NCBI RefSeq assembly: GCF_033880585.1
Contig: NZ_CP137624.1
Location: 2,763,501 to 2,827,500 of the forward strand
DNA: 64,000 nt
Direction of reading: 5' to 3'
Source of the DNA: Lysinibacillus louembei
GTDB taxonomy: Bacteria > Bacillota > Bacilli > Bacillales_A > Planococcaceae
The notes under the pieces are model-generated. The model was not told the origin of the DNA and did not search any database. It saw only the letters and a list, made by a program, of their open reading frames with translations. The translations under genes and the position numbers were made by a program. This document shows, piece after piece, positions 18,693-26,708 of this stretch. Within the stretch, counting starts at the first letter, position 1. Each line of letters starts with the position of its first letter.

Positions 18693-18923
18693 ATGAATCC
18701 ACCAAAAATAAATCCAGCGGTACTTCGTTTACTTGTTATTTTTCCGAATGTTTTAAGCTACATATTATTATTTGGTATCATCGTGTTTATTGCGACAAAC
18801 TATGCTGCTTTACGTGAGGCAGAGGCGCTGCTAACATGGGGCATTATCGCCTGTGTACTTGCACCAATGGCTATCTATACAACATATTCAATTGTCAAAC
18901 GTATTCGTGCGGGGGTTTTATAA
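18693..18923 (+). CDS. Small two-helix membrane protein
   Basis: 76 aa from ATG 18693 (RBS ACAGGAG; an in-frame GTG at 18684 overlaps it). Two predicted membrane helices: about 13-36 (LLVIFPNVLSYILLFGIIVFIAT) and about 45-66 (LLTWGIIACVLAPMAIYTTYS), with a basic tail VKRIRAGVL. No family recognised. The acetyltransferase gene begins 2 nt after the stop, and its SD (GGGGG) lies within this gene's last codons. Confidence 0.7.
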   Translation: MNPPKINPAVLRLLVIFPNVLSYILLFGIIVFIATNYAALREAEALLTWGIIACVLAPMAIYTTYSIVKRIRAGVL

Positions 18924-18925
18924 AA

Positions 18926-19411
18926 ATGCAGCTATTTATTGAAAGCATGGACAAGGAAAAAGCCAGCGCTATTTTAAATTGGCGCTATGAAGCACCCTAT
19001 GATTTTTATAACAATGAGCTAACAGATGAAGCATTACAAGAATTACTGGATGGCTCCTATAACGCAATTGTAGATGACAAGCAGCAATTAATCGGCTTTT
19101 TTTGTGTAGGGAAAGGCGCACAGGTGCCTGCGGGCAATCGTTTCGATGCCTATACAGCAAGCTGTGTAGATATGGGGTTTGGCATGAACCCGCATCTTAC
19201 AGGGCAAGGCAACGGCTTTGACTTTTGCTCGCTAATCATGCAATTTATCGAGCAAAATTATGCAGGGACACCGATTCGATTAACTGTAGCGAAATTCAAT
19301 CAAAGGGCGATTCATTTATATGAAAAGCTTGGCTTTGTTGCACAGGCTGAATTTAGTAGTGAATTAGCAGAATTTATCGTGATGACAAGAAAAAGCTTGC
19401 ATACAGCATAA
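18926..19411 (+). CDS. GNAT-family N-acetyltransferase
   Basis: 161 aa from ATG 18926; the open frame extends upstream into the previous gene but only this start has a GGGGG RBS and gives a sensible N-terminus (MQLFIESMDKEKASAILNW). GNAT features: GMNPHLTGQGNGFDFCSLIM, a diverged acetyl-CoA-binding R/Q-x-x-G-x-G/A loop, and LTVAKFNQRAIHLYEKLGF, the typical C-terminal motif. Acceptor substrate unknown. Terminates at a strong hairpin. Confidence 0.85.
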   Translation: MQLFIESMDKEKASAILNWRYEAPYDFYNNELTDEALQELLDGSYNAIVDDKQQLIGFFCVGKGAQVPAGNRFDAYTASCVDMGFGMNPHLTGQGNGFDFCSLIMQFIEQNYAGTPIRLTVAKFNQRAIHLYEKLGFVAQAEFSSELAEFIVMTRKSLHTA

Positions 19412-19440
19412 AACCAGAGCAATCATGCTCTGGTTTTTTA
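19411..19440. terminator. Bidirectional terminator
   Basis: AAAACCAGAGC-aatcat-GCTCTGGTTTTTT lies between the convergent GNAT gene and the lipoprotein gene and can serve both strands. Confidence 0.9.
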
Positions 19441-20316
19441 TTAATTAGCTCTTGGATAATCCGCTTCTTGCCAAATATGCGTAGCACTAAGCTGCTCATC
19501 TGTTAACATAAAATAAACTTTGCTAACTTGATTAGCAAAACCTGCCCCACGGTCATTGGAGGTTGCATCGACATGACGCCATTTGCCATCCACTTTGACT
19601 AAATTCCACATATGCTTTTCATCATTAGCAATCGCGGATTTTAGCTCACCATAGACAAGCTTTGCCTCGAATCCTGCTTCCACTAATAACATATGCATGG
19701 CAGATGCGTAGGCTTGGCAAACACCTGTGCCATAGAGAAAAAAGCCTGCTGGCGAGTGATCTCTTACAAGATCATCATACTCGAAATTATAATCCATGCC
19801 TTCAATGACCGCACGGTGAATAGCCTCAAGCTGTTCACGCTCCGACTTACCTTCAAGTTGTAGAGAGGAGAGAAGGGTATCGCGCTTTGGTAAAATGCTG
19901 GCCATTTCAATTTTGTTTGTCGTGAAGCGTGAAAAAAGGTCTAAAAAGAAGCCTTGCTCAATCGGAACAACTGCAAATTCATAGTAAAATAGCGTACCAC
20001 CAATCATATCGTGCTCAATTTTCAGTTTTGTTAGAAGCTGTTCTACATTTTCTGGCGAAAGATTTTGCCCTTTGTAGATTACTCCGATTTGCTGGTCAAA
20101 CTGGACAAGCTGTGTAGCTAAAATAGATTCTAGCTCCGCTAAGGAAGTAGCTGTAAATAGTTCACCATAGATCGTATGAACGTATTTTTCATCCTGCAGC
20201 AGTTCGTCCAATGATGGCTCCTCATTTGCAATGACTATATCCTCTTTGACATCTGTTTTGACAGTGCAGCCGGCAAGTAGAAGGAGCATGGTCAACAGCC
20301 AACCGATCCTTACCAT
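19441..20316 (-). CDS. Lipoprotein with transglutaminase-like domain
   Basis: 291 aa. Signal peptide [17 protein letters not shown] with a lipobox, so lipid-anchored on the outer face of the membrane. The C-terminal part is a transglutaminase-like cysteine-protease fold: [16 protein letters not shown] (Cys), [19 protein letters not shown] (His, Asp). Residues about 30-130 are charged and without recognised domain. The start overlaps the namA stop by 7 bp, so the two are co-transcribed. These proteins are often peptidases acting at the cell wall; the target is not known. Confidence 0.82.
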   Translation of the reverse strand: MVRIGWLLTMLLLLAGCTVKTDVKEDIVIANEEPSLDELLQDEKYVHTIYGELFTATSLAELESILATQLVQFDQQIGVIYKGQNLSPENVEQLLTKLKIEHDMIGGTLFYYEFAVVPIEQGFFLDLFSRFTTNKIEMASILPKRDTLLSSLQLEGKSEREQLEAIHRAVIEGMDYNFEYDDLVRDHSPAGFFLYGTGVCQAYASAMHMLLVEAGFEAKLVYGELKSAIANDEKHMWNLVKVDGKWRHVDATSNDRGAGFANQVSKVYFMLTDEQLSATHIWQEADYPRAN

Positions 20317-21323
20317 CCGCGTTTATACACCGCCACAGTTGGTTCAAATGGCACACCGAGCTGTTTAGCTGCACGGTATGGGAAGTACGGGTCGCGCAGT
20401 AATTCGCGCCCGATAATGATTAAATCAGCACTACCGTCCTGTAATACTTGCTCTGCCTCTTGCCCTGTTGTAATTAAGCCAACAGCGCCGACCTCCACAT
20501 TTGCTCCTTCTTTAATCGTTTTGGCAAAAGGTACTTGATACAGTGGATAGGCATTAATTGTTGCAGGAACAACTGCACCAGAGGATACATCGATTAAATC
20601 CACGCCTTGTGAAGTCATCCAGCGAGCAAATTGAATGAAATCTTCAGGCACTAAGCCACCCTCCGTATAATCATGTGCAGATATACGTACAAATAATGGG
20701 CCATCCCATTTGGCACGAATTGCATCGATAATATTGCGCAGTAAACGATAGCGATTTTCTGCGTTACCACCGTAGTCATCGGTTCTTTTATTTGTTAATG
20801 GTGATAAAAAGGTATTCACTAAATAACCATGTGCTGCATGAATTTCCAGCACATCAAAGCCCGCCTGCTGTGCGCGTCTAGCTGCATTAGCAAATCCTTG
20901 CACAACTATGTCAATATCTTCAAGAGTCATTTCTTCTGGTGTGCGATAATTTTCATTAAAGGCAAGTGCGGTAGGGGCTACGATGCGACCGTCCACTGTT
21001 GCTTTGCGTCCAGCATGTGCTAATTGAATCGCTATTTTTGCACCGTACGCATGTGCCTGTTCGACAATTTGACGTTGCCCCTCGATATGCTGATCATCCC
21101 AAATGCCAAGATCATTCACTGAAATGCGTCCCTCAGGTAAAATAGCTGTCGCTTCTGTAATCATTAAGCCAACACCCCCGACCGCGCGTGAGCCGTAATG
21201 CGTTAAATGAAATGGCTGTACCGTGCCATCGCTATTTGCTTCATATGTGCACATTGGTGCCATGACGATCCGATTTTTTAATGTAACATTTCTTACTTGA
21301 TAGCTTGCAAAAAGTTTCACCAC
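20310..21323 (-). CDS. namA: NADPH dehydrogenase, old yellow enzyme family
   Basis: 337 aa. FMN-dependent ene-reductase of the YqjM class that reduces activated double bonds and responds to oxidative/electrophile stress in relatives. Signature parts: [22 protein letters not shown] (substrate-binding His region), [27 protein letters not shown], and FMN-phosphate loop GLITTG...[18 protein letters not shown]. It begins with GTG (two in tandem) behind GGAGG. Gene order proI-namA-lipoprotein on the minus strand suggests one operon driven from the proI T-box promoter; the gap to proI is 11 nt. Confidence 0.93.
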   Translation of the reverse strand: MVKLFASYQVRNVTLKNRIVMAPMCTYEANSDGTVQPFHLTHYGSRAVGGVGLMITEATAILPEGRISVNDLGIWDDQHIEGQRQIVEQAHAYGAKIAIQLAHAGRKATVDGRIVAPTALAFNENYRTPEEMTLEDIDIVVQGFANAARRAQQAGFDVLEIHAAHGYLVNTFLSPLTNKRTDDYGGNAENRYRLLRNIIDAIRAKWDGPLFVRISAHDYTEGGLVPEDFIQFARWMTSQGVDLIDVSSGAVVPATINAYPLYQVPFAKTIKEGANVEVGAVGLITTGQEAEQVLQDGSADLIIIGRELLRDPYFPYRAAKQLGVPFEPTVAVYKRGW

Positions 21324-21334
21324 TAAAATACCTC

Positions 21335-22141
21335 CTAAACGCCCTTAGCTAGCTCTCGTGAGCGTGCTGCAGCACTTTTTACACAAGCAGCAATCGTTGC
21401 TGGTAGCTCGTGCTGTTGTAGTGCACGTAAGCCCGCCTCCGTTGTACCGCCAGGGCTTGTTACTTTACGACGAAGCTCTGCTGGCTCCTCATTACCAGTT
21501 TGCACCATTGCAGCAGCTCCTGCAAGTGTTTGCACCATTAACGAACGCACAACGTCTTGCGCTAAGCCAACTTCCTCTGCTACTTGCTCAAATGCTTCAA
21601 GTAAATAATAAATATAGGCAGGTCCGCTACCTGAAAAGGCTGTTACTGCATGCAGCTGTTCTTCCTCTACCTCAACGACGGTGCCAATTGCCTTTAGCAT
21701 TGTTAAAAAATGCGCACGTAATGCTTCGTCGACTAAAGCATTAAAGGTAACACCACTTGCGGACATACCGATTGTCGCAGAGGTATTTGGCATCGTGCGC
21801 GCAATAGGGCGGTCGCCTAAAATGTCATTAATTGCTGCAATCGGAATGCCAGCTAATACAGAAAAGACCGCTGTTTGTGAGCTTAAAAATGGCGCAATAG
21901 CTAACATTGCTTCTTTTGCATCCTTTGGTTTTGTGGCAAGAACAATACAATCTACCTCACGTAGCATCTCTTTATTCGGTAAAATTTGCACACCATATTT
22001 TTCTTGCAGCTCCTCTAAACGCTCCTGCTCACATTTATTTGTAATATAAATTTGTTCCTTTGCTACGCAATCTTGATCAATCCAGCCTCGAATAATAGCT
22101 TCTGCCATAGCACCAGCGCCGATAAATGCGATTTTTTTCAT
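21335..22141 (-). CDS. proI: Pyrroline-5-carboxylate reductase
   Basis: 268 aa from ATG 22141 ([16 protein letters not shown]) behind AAAGGAGGAG. Last step of proline synthesis: NAD(P)H reduction of pyrroline-5-carboxylate. Rossmann loop GAGAMA; C-terminal helical domain with [19 protein letters not shown] and [16 protein letters not shown]. An in-frame extension to 22225 runs back through the T-box terminator and antiterminator and is not translated. Expression is very likely controlled by the proline-specific T-box immediately upstream. Confidence 0.95.
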   Translation of the reverse strand: MKKIAFIGAGAMAEAIIRGWIDQDCVAKEQIYITNKCEQERLEELQEKYGVQILPNKEMLREVDCIVLATKPKDAKEAMLAIAPFLSSQTAVFSVLAGIPIAAINDILGDRPIARTMPNTSATIGMSASGVTFNALVDEALRAHFLTMLKAIGTVVEVEEEQLHAVTAFSGSGPAYIYYLLEAFEQVAEEVGLAQDVVRSLMVQTLAGAAAMVQTGNEEPAELRRKVTSPGGTTEAGLRALQQHELPATIAACVKSAAARSRELAKGV

Positions 22142-22149
22142 CGAAATCT

Positions 22150-22412
22150 CCTCCTTTTCAAAATAAAAAAGCGCTCTCGTCCTTAAAAATATAAGGACGA
22201 AAACACTTTGTTTCCGCGGTACCACCTTAGTTCACATACAAAAATGTGCCACTTCGCCTTTTTAACGCAAAGGGGACGGTTATGTTTTGCATAACGAGCT
22301 CGAAAGTAGGTTCAATAAATAAAGCGGGTATGCTGCTTGCACCAAATGCAGCACTCTCTAAACACCATTTATTTATTTACTTGGCTTTGTCGATGCCCTA
22401 ATATTTAGAATA
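22150..22412 (-). ncRNA. T-box leader, proline specifier likely
   Basis: Minus-strand leader with the T-box core GGTGGTACCGCGG at 22214-22226 and a 15-bp terminator (GTGTTTTCGTCCTTA with TAAGGACGAGAGCGC, three G-U pairs) followed by TTTTTT, just before the proI RBS. Stem I holds an AGAGAG element and, on its 3' side, the segment GAACCTACTTTCGAGC; CCT (22308-22310) is the likely specifier codon, for proline. Uncharged tRNA-Pro would stabilise the antiterminator and turn proI on. Proline T-boxes are known for this gene in Bacillus. Confidence 0.92.
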
Positions 22413-22417
22413 CTCAA

Positions 22418-22446
22418 ATTATATGAAGCTCTACAAGGAATGTCAA
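22418..22446 (-). promoter_or_regulatory. Consensus sigma-A promoter of the proI T-box operon
   Basis: On the minus strand TTGACA (22441-22446), 17 nt, TATAAT (22418-22423): both hexamers are perfect consensus. Such a strong promoter fits a gene controlled after initiation by the T-box. Confidence 0.92.
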
Positions 22447-22488
22447 CCTTTTAGCGTGACGAATTGTGTGAAAAGTTGTAAAATAAAA

Positions 22489-22506
22489 TGAATGATTGTT
22501 CATTTT
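22489..22506. promoter_or_regulatory. FadR-like inverted repeat upstream of yqjP
   Basis: TGAATGATTGTTCATTTT matches the Bacillus FadR operator TGAATGAMTANTCATTCA at 14 of 18 positions and contains the inverted repeat AATGAA/TTCATT. It lies 14 nt upstream of the ATG, next to the RBS GGGAGG. Only a sequence match. Confidence 0.35.
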
Positions 22507-22520
22507 AGGGAGGATTCTTT

Positions 22521-23462
22521 ATGCATATACATAAAATTGTACTACCAACACCCTATGCAATTGGCGATGTCAACGCCTTTTTAGTGAAAGGTGACGCACT
22601 GACATTATTTGACGCTGGACCAAAAACAGCACAAGCGTATGAAGCGTTAAAGCAGGGTATTCAAGAAGCAGGCTATGAGCTGCAGGATATTGAGCAAGTC
22701 GTTCTGACACATCATCATCCAGACCATGCTGGCTGGGTTGATGCATTTCCGAAGGCAGAAATACTAGGGCATCGCTATGTAGATTATTGGATGCGCCAAA
22801 CGACGGAGTTTTTACAATATCGTGAGTGTTTTTACCGCCAACAGCTAGAGCAAGAAAATGTCCCCCAAGAGGATATTGCGCGCATTTTAGACGCACGTGA
22901 GGAGCTTGAACTATTCGGTACGCGTCCTTTGACGCAATTTATCCAAGATGGCGATGAAGTGCCAGGGCATCCAGGCTTAATTGCACATGAAACATTAGGG
23001 CATGCACAAAGCCATTTAATGTTTGTGGAACAACATACAGGGCAGGCAATCGGTGGTGACCTGCTACTCGAAAAAGTTTCGAGCAACCCGCTAGTTGAGC
23101 CACCTGTTGACCTGCAAGGTGAGCGCCCAAAATCGTTGCTGCAATACAATGCCTCATTAAAAAAGTTGCAGCAAATGGACATTTCGACACTATATACAGG
23201 GCACGGTGAGGCAGTGACAGACATTAAGCCGCTTGTTACAGCGCGTCTAACAAAGCAGCATGAGCGTGCGATGTATGTTTTACAGCTGATGGAGGAGCAT
23301 CGTAATGTCTATGATTTAACGAAAGCATTGTTCGGTAAAACGTATGCTAAACAACCAGGGCTAACATTATCAGAAACATTAGGGCAGCTTGATTATTTAG
23401 TTGAAGAAGGCTATGCCCGTAGCGAAATGCAAAATGGGGTAGAAATTTATATCCCTGCATAG
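22521..23462 (+). CDS. yqjP: YqjP-like metallo-beta-lactamase-fold hydrolase
   Basis: 313 aa. Metal ligands in THHHPDH (H64, H66, D68, H69), then HETLGHAQSH, IGGDLLLE, and YTGHGE. It has the extra C-terminal helical region (about 240-310) of the glyoxalase II-like hydrolases with a winged-helix-like tail. Substrate not known. RBS GGGAGG. B. subtilis yqjP also follows proI. A putative FadR-like operator lies in front. The lipoprotein gene starts 14 nt after the stop. Confidence 0.87.
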   Translation: MHIHKIVLPTPYAIGDVNAFLVKGDALTLFDAGPKTAQAYEALKQGIQEAGYELQDIEQVVLTHHHPDHAGWVDAFPKAEILGHRYVDYWMRQTTEFLQYRECFYRQQLEQENVPQEDIARILDAREELELFGTRPLTQFIQDGDEVPGHPGLIAHETLGHAQSHLMFVEQHTGQAIGGDLLLEKVSSNPLVEPPVDLQGERPKSLLQYNASLKKLQQMDISTLYTGHGEAVTDIKPLVTARLTKQHERAMYVLQLMEEHRNVYDLTKALFGKTYAKQPGLTLSETLGQLDYLVEEGYARSEMQNGVEIYIPA

Positions 23463-23475
23463 AGGAGAGCTACTA

Positions 23476-23934
23476 TTGAAAAAATTATTCTTGTTATTTA
23501 GCGTTTGTCTCTTGCTCGTTGCTTGTACAAAAAAAGAGCCTGAGCTAGCTGCAGAAATTGTTATTAGCGATTTGACGGACGCACAATTTGATACAGTCGG
23601 AGGAGCAGGTGATGCAACAAAGGATGACTTCAAAATGCTGACATTCAACTTTACGATGAAAAATAGCAAAAATGTCGAGCGAGAAATTACGATGTTTCAA
23701 GATTGGAAAAATGTCTTGCAGGAGCACTACTGGACAGGGTCAGGTAGCGCTTTTGATAATTTAACAGCGGATATCGTTGAATACCACACAGAGATTGTTC
23801 TTTATGCTAAAGGATTAAGTGAGAGTGATTTACAACAACGGTTTGGCGACGCACATATTCATGTGGAGTGGCAGCAAAACGGTGAAACACGTGGTGAAAA
23901 TATTTTTTTAAAGGATATCATCTTGGTTCAGTAA
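23476..23934 (+). CDS. Small lipoprotein of unknown function
   Basis: 152 aa, TTG start supported by GAGGAG. Signal peptide MKKLFLLFSVCLLLVAC ends in a lipobox with Cys 17. The mature part is about 135 residues, beta-rich by eye, without Cys. It contains KMLTFNFTMKNSKNVEREI, a pattern like the immunoglobulin-type DUF4352/FxLYD domains that follow a lipobox in many Firmicutes proteins, but I cannot assign it. Close spacing behind yqjP and a following terminator suggest a two-gene operon. Confidence 0.7.
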   Translation: MKKLFLLFSVCLLLVACTKKEPELAAEIVISDLTDAQFDTVGGAGDATKDDFKMLTFNFTMKNSKNVEREITMFQDWKNVLQEHYWTGSGSAFDNLTADIVEYHTEIVLYAKGLSESDLQQRFGDAHIHVEWQQNGETRGENIFLKDIILVQ

Positions 23935-23963
23935 AAGGCCCCTTCCTCAAAAGGGGCTTTTCA
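23934..23963 (+). terminator. Terminator after the yqjP-lipoprotein unit
   Basis: AAAAGGCCCCTTCCTCAAAAGGGGCTTTT: stem AGCCCC/GGGGCT-type pairing with T-run directly after the stop. Confidence 0.75.
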
Positions 23964-23993
23964 AGCAAGCTTGAAAAAATCTGGAATCAATAG

Positions 23994-24026
23994 AAAAAAG
24001 CACAGCGCGTATGCTGTGCTTTTTAA
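23994..24026 (-). terminator. Terminator after hmp
   Basis: AAAAAGCACAGC-gcgtat-GCTGTGCTTTTT; on the minus strand it lies 6 nt past the hmp stop. Confidence 0.85.
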
Positions 24027-24031
24027 GTAGG

Positions 24032-25174
24032 TTAAACTGCCATCGCAGGGCCAAAGAATTCGTAGTTAACGTTTTCCTCTGGGATATTTAAGTCGCGTAA
24101 CAAATTAATTACGTGCTGCATAAATGGTGCAGGTCCACATAAGTATACCTTGCTATCATTTTTTAATAAGCCTTCAAGCTGTTCCTTTGTCACGAAGCCT
24201 TCCTCATCAGAGTACATTGCTTTGTAAGTGCCGCCGATTTCATCCACCTTTGCAGCAATTGTTTCTGTAAATGCAGCAACGTCTTTGTTGCGTGCACATT
24301 GTAGGAATGTGACATCACGCTCTTCAATTGTTTGTAGCATGCTGTTTAATGGTGTTACACCGATACCACCACTTACGAATAAGACAGGTGCACCGCTGTT
24401 ATCTAATGTGAAGACACCAGCTGGTGCGCTGACATCAATGTGTGTGCCTTGCTCATAGCCTGTGTGTAAATAGTTCGATACGATACCTTTTGGATCGTTT
24501 TCGTGCTTCACTGAAATACGATATTCATTTTGGTTATTTGCTTCAGAAACAGTGTATTGGCGGTTCATTAAATATTTTTCGCCAGGTATTTGCATACGCA
24601 CTGTAACGTATTGTCCTGCTTTGTAAGCTGGTAAAGGTTGACCATCTACGGGTGCTAAATAGAAAGAAGTTACTAACTCGCTTTCTTTTTCTGTGCGTAC
24701 GATTTTGAATGGCTTGAATAAGCGCCAGCCTTCGTTTTGCTCTGCCTCTTTATATAAATCCTCTTCCACTTGAATGAAAATATCTGCGATGACACCGTAA
24801 GCTTGTGCCCATGCATCAATAATTTCGTCTGTCGCTGCATCGCCTAACACTTCTTTAATCGCTTTCAATAAATTTTCACCTACGATTGGGTAGTGCTCTG
24901 GTAATACTCCTAAGCTGCGGTGCTTATGTGCAATTTGAATAACTGTTGGCACGATTGCTTGTAAGTTATCGATATGCATAGCAGCTGCTAATACTGTATT
25001 TGCTAATGCTGTTTGTTGTCGGCCTTGCTCTTGATTGGAATGGTTAAAAATGTTTAATAATTCTGGATGTGCACTGAACATATTTTTATAGAACGTCTTT
25101 GTAATTGTCACACCGTACTCCTGAAGTGCAGGTACAGTCGCTTTAATTGTATCAATTGTTTGTTGTTGTAACAT
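24032..25174 (-). CDS. hmp: Flavohemoglobin, nitric oxide dioxygenase
   Basis: 380 aa. Detoxifies NO to nitrate with O2 and NAD(P)H in the cytoplasm. Globin domain 1-140: B10 Tyr29, E7 Gln53 and proximal His85 are all present (FYK, GRQQTA, HKHRS). FAD domain about 150-260 with NRQYTVSEA, and NAD domain with [15 protein letters not shown] and the end YEFFGP. Divergent from nsrR; two NsrR-like operators lie in the shared region. Regulation by nitric oxide through NsrR is expected from the family and supported by the sites. Confidence 0.96.
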   Translation of the reverse strand: MLQQQTIDTIKATVPALQEYGVTITKTFYKNMFSAHPELLNIFNHSNQEQGRQQTALANTVLAAAMHIDNLQAIVPTVIQIAHKHRSLGVLPEHYPIVGENLLKAIKEVLGDAATDEIIDAWAQAYGVIADIFIQVEEDLYKEAEQNEGWRLFKPFKIVRTEKESELVTSFYLAPVDGQPLPAYKAGQYVTVRMQIPGEKYLMNRQYTVSEANNQNEYRISVKHENDPKGIVSNYLHTGYEQGTHIDVSAPAGVFTLDNSGAPVLFVSGGIGVTPLNSMLQTIEERDVTFLQCARNKDVAAFTETIAAKVDEIGGTYKAMYSDEEGFVTKEQLEGLLKNDSKVYLCGPAPFMQHVINLLRDLNIPEENVNYEFFGPAMAV

Positions 25175-25205
25175 TTAAGTCACGTCCTTTTCCTTTGATA
25201 AGCCA

Positions 25206-25234
25206 ACTATAAGCCTAAAGTGAATTTAAAGCAA
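25206..25234 (-). promoter_or_regulatory. Predicted hmp promoter
   Basis: On the minus strand TTGCTT (25229-25234), 17 nt, TATAGT (25206-25211). The -35 abuts the first NsrR-like site directly. Confidence 0.65.
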
Positions 25235-25251
25235 TATCAAAAATACATCTT
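25235..25251. promoter_or_regulatory. NsrR-like operator 1 (hmp proximal)
   Basis: TATCAAAAATACATCTT; the opposite strand reads AAGATGTATTTTTGATA, whose first half AAGATGTATTT matches the NsrR half-site AAGATGyATTT. It directly adjoins the hmp -35. Confidence 0.7.
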
Positions 25252-25274
25252 TAACAAAATGGACACAAATGTAG

Positions 25275-25291
25275 TATCAAAAATACATCTT
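25275..25291. promoter_or_regulatory. NsrR-like operator 2 (nsrR proximal)
   Basis: Exact 17-bp copy of operator 1, starting 40 bp further on. Confidence 0.7.
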
Positions 25292-25366
25292 TTAGCTGTG
25301 AATGATTTCATAAGCAAATAATAGTCCGATTTGATATACTAACGAGAGAAGAAAGTTGGTGAAAAA

Positions 25367-25804
25367 GTGCGCTTAACCGTCTATACAGATTACTCGTTGC
25401 GTGTGCTAATTTATTTAGGTGTACGAGGACAACAGCATTTAGCCACAATACAAGAAATTGCAGATGCGTATCAAATATCAAAAAATCATTTAATGAAAGT
25501 CACATACGACCTTGGGCAGCACGGCTTTATCGAAACGATTCGAGGTAGAGGTGGAGGAATTCGTCTTGCAATGGCGCCTGAAGAAATTAATATTGGCGCA
25601 GTTATTCGAAAAACAGAAGAAGACTTTCATCTTGTCGAATGCTTTAGCTCAGAAAGCAATTTATGTAAAATTTCAGCTGAATGCCAATTAAAAAATGCTT
25701 TGAATGAAGCGTTGAAGGCATATTTAGCGGTTTTAGATCAATATCATATTTCCGATTTCATTCATTCAAAGGAATCGATGCTAAAATTGCTTGGCCTTAA
25801 ATAA
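25367..25804 (+). CDS. nsrR: NO-sensing Rrf2-family repressor NsrR
   Basis: 145 aa, GTG start. Iron-sulfur repressor that senses nitric oxide. Winged-helix DNA-binding domain 1-75 (IQEIADAYQISKNHLMKVTYDLGQHGFI) and cluster ligands C92-x7-C100-x5-C106 in VECFSSESNLCKISAEC, the NsrR spacing. Divergent from hmp and sharing two identical 17-bp sites with it. IscR and other Rrf2 members are excluded by the Cys spacing and the hmp neighbour. Confidence 0.95.
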   Translation: MRLTVYTDYSLRVLIYLGVRGQQHLATIQEIADAYQISKNHLMKVTYDLGQHGFIETIRGRGGGIRLAMAPEEINIGAVIRKTEEDFHLVECFSSESNLCKISAECQLKNALNEALKAYLAVLDQYHISDFIHSKESMLKLLGLK

Positions 25805-25834
25805 CTATATGCGTAACAGCATGTAGTTTTTTTA
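25803..25834 (+). terminator. Terminator after nsrR
   Basis: AACTATATGC-gtaaca-GCATGTAGTT then TTTTT; one mismatch or wobble in the stem. Confidence 0.7.
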
Positions 25835-25860
25835 CTATTATTGAAGGGAAGTACAAAAAA

Positions 25861-26598
25861 ATGCATAAAAAAAAGATTTTAATTACTGGTGCAACGAGCG
25901 GCCTCGGCTTACATATGACCAAGCTTTGTTTAGCAAAAGGCTACGAAGTTTATGCAACGGGTCGCAATGAAGTGTCATTAACGACATTAGAAAAATTAGG
26001 GGCGCATCCGATACAGGCAGATTTGCGTGAAATGGAGCAAATCGATGCATTACTACAGCAATTACCGAAGCTCGATGTGGCGATTATTAATGCAGGTGTT
26101 GGCATTTTTGAAAATGCCTTTCATTTAACAGATGAGCAAATTGATACAATGATTGATGTCAATGTGAAAGCGCCAATCTTCCTAGCAAAAAGGCTATTTG
26201 CCAATATGCAAAAAGAGGGGCATTTTATTTTTATTAGCTCACAGGCAGGAAAGGTAGCAACGAAAAAAGCGAGTGTTTATGCATCGACAAAGCATGCGCT
26301 CACAGGCTTTATCGATGGCTTCCGTCATGAGGCTGCACCATTGAAAGTAACAGGCATTTTCCCAGGGCCGATTGATACGCCATTTCTGCAAAAAGCGGAT
26401 GCAGCAGGCGCATATCGTCAGGCGATTGCCCACTTTTTATTAACACCAGAAAAAGTTGCAAATGCGGTTATTAAAACAATCGAGCATCCTGTGCGCTCTG
26501 TCAATTTACCTTGGGTAATGGGCTTGTCAAGCAAGCTATATGCGATAGCTCCAACGCTTGTAGAAAAGCTTGGCAGTAATTTTTTCAATAAAAAATAA
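25861..26598 (+). CDS. yqjQ: YqjQ-like short-chain dehydrogenase
   Basis: 245 aa. Rossmann-fold oxidoreductase: GATSGLG cofactor loop, NAGVG strand, FISS and YASTK with the catalytic Ser-Tyr-Lys, and FPGPIDTPF after the active site. Substrate unknown. RBS GAAGGGAAG. The name follows B. subtilis yqjQ, which is also an SDR beside yqjP; orthology is by position and family only. Confidence 0.85.
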   Translation: MHKKKILITGATSGLGLHMTKLCLAKGYEVYATGRNEVSLTTLEKLGAHPIQADLREMEQIDALLQQLPKLDVAIINAGVGIFENAFHLTDEQIDTMIDVNVKAPIFLAKRLFANMQKEGHFIFISSQAGKVATKKASVYASTKHALTGFIDGFRHEAAPLKVTGIFPGPIDTPFLQKADAAGAYRQAIAHFLLTPEKVANAVIKTIEHPVRSVNLPWVMGLSSKLYAIAPTLVEKLGSNFFNKK

Positions 26599-26617
26599 AT
26601 TTATAAAAATGCACTTG
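26598..26617 (+). promoter_or_regulatory. ARG-box-like site 1
   Basis: AATTTATAAAAATGCACTTG agrees with the right part of the Bacillus ARG box CATGAATAAAAATTCAAGT (ATAAAAATGCA). Confidence 0.4.
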
Positions 26618-26643
26618 TATTTATATTTATTGCGTGGTAATAT

Positions 26644-26662
26644 GCATGTATAAACTATTAAT
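26644..26662 (+). promoter_or_regulatory. ARG-box-like site 2
   Basis: GCATGTATAAACTATTAAT matches the left half (CATGtATAAA) of the ARG box. It lies about 50 nt before the argG ATG. Confidence 0.5.
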
Positions 26663-26664
26663 TT

Positions 26665-26683
26665 CTATGTATAAAAATACGTA
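26665..26683 (+). promoter_or_regulatory. ARG-box-like site 3
   Basis: CTATGTATAAAAATACGTA matches ATGAATAAAAATTCA closely. Sites 2 and 3 are spaced 21 bp start to start, as in paired AhrC/ArgR operators. Confidence 0.6.
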
Positions 26684-26708
26684 ATGATTATCGGAGGCAT
26701 ATTAGATT

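Noticed and set aside
22142-22225. N-terminal extension of the proI reading frame
   Set aside because: It would translate through the T-box antiterminator and terminator; the real ATG at 22141 has a strong RBS and gives the family's normal N-terminus.
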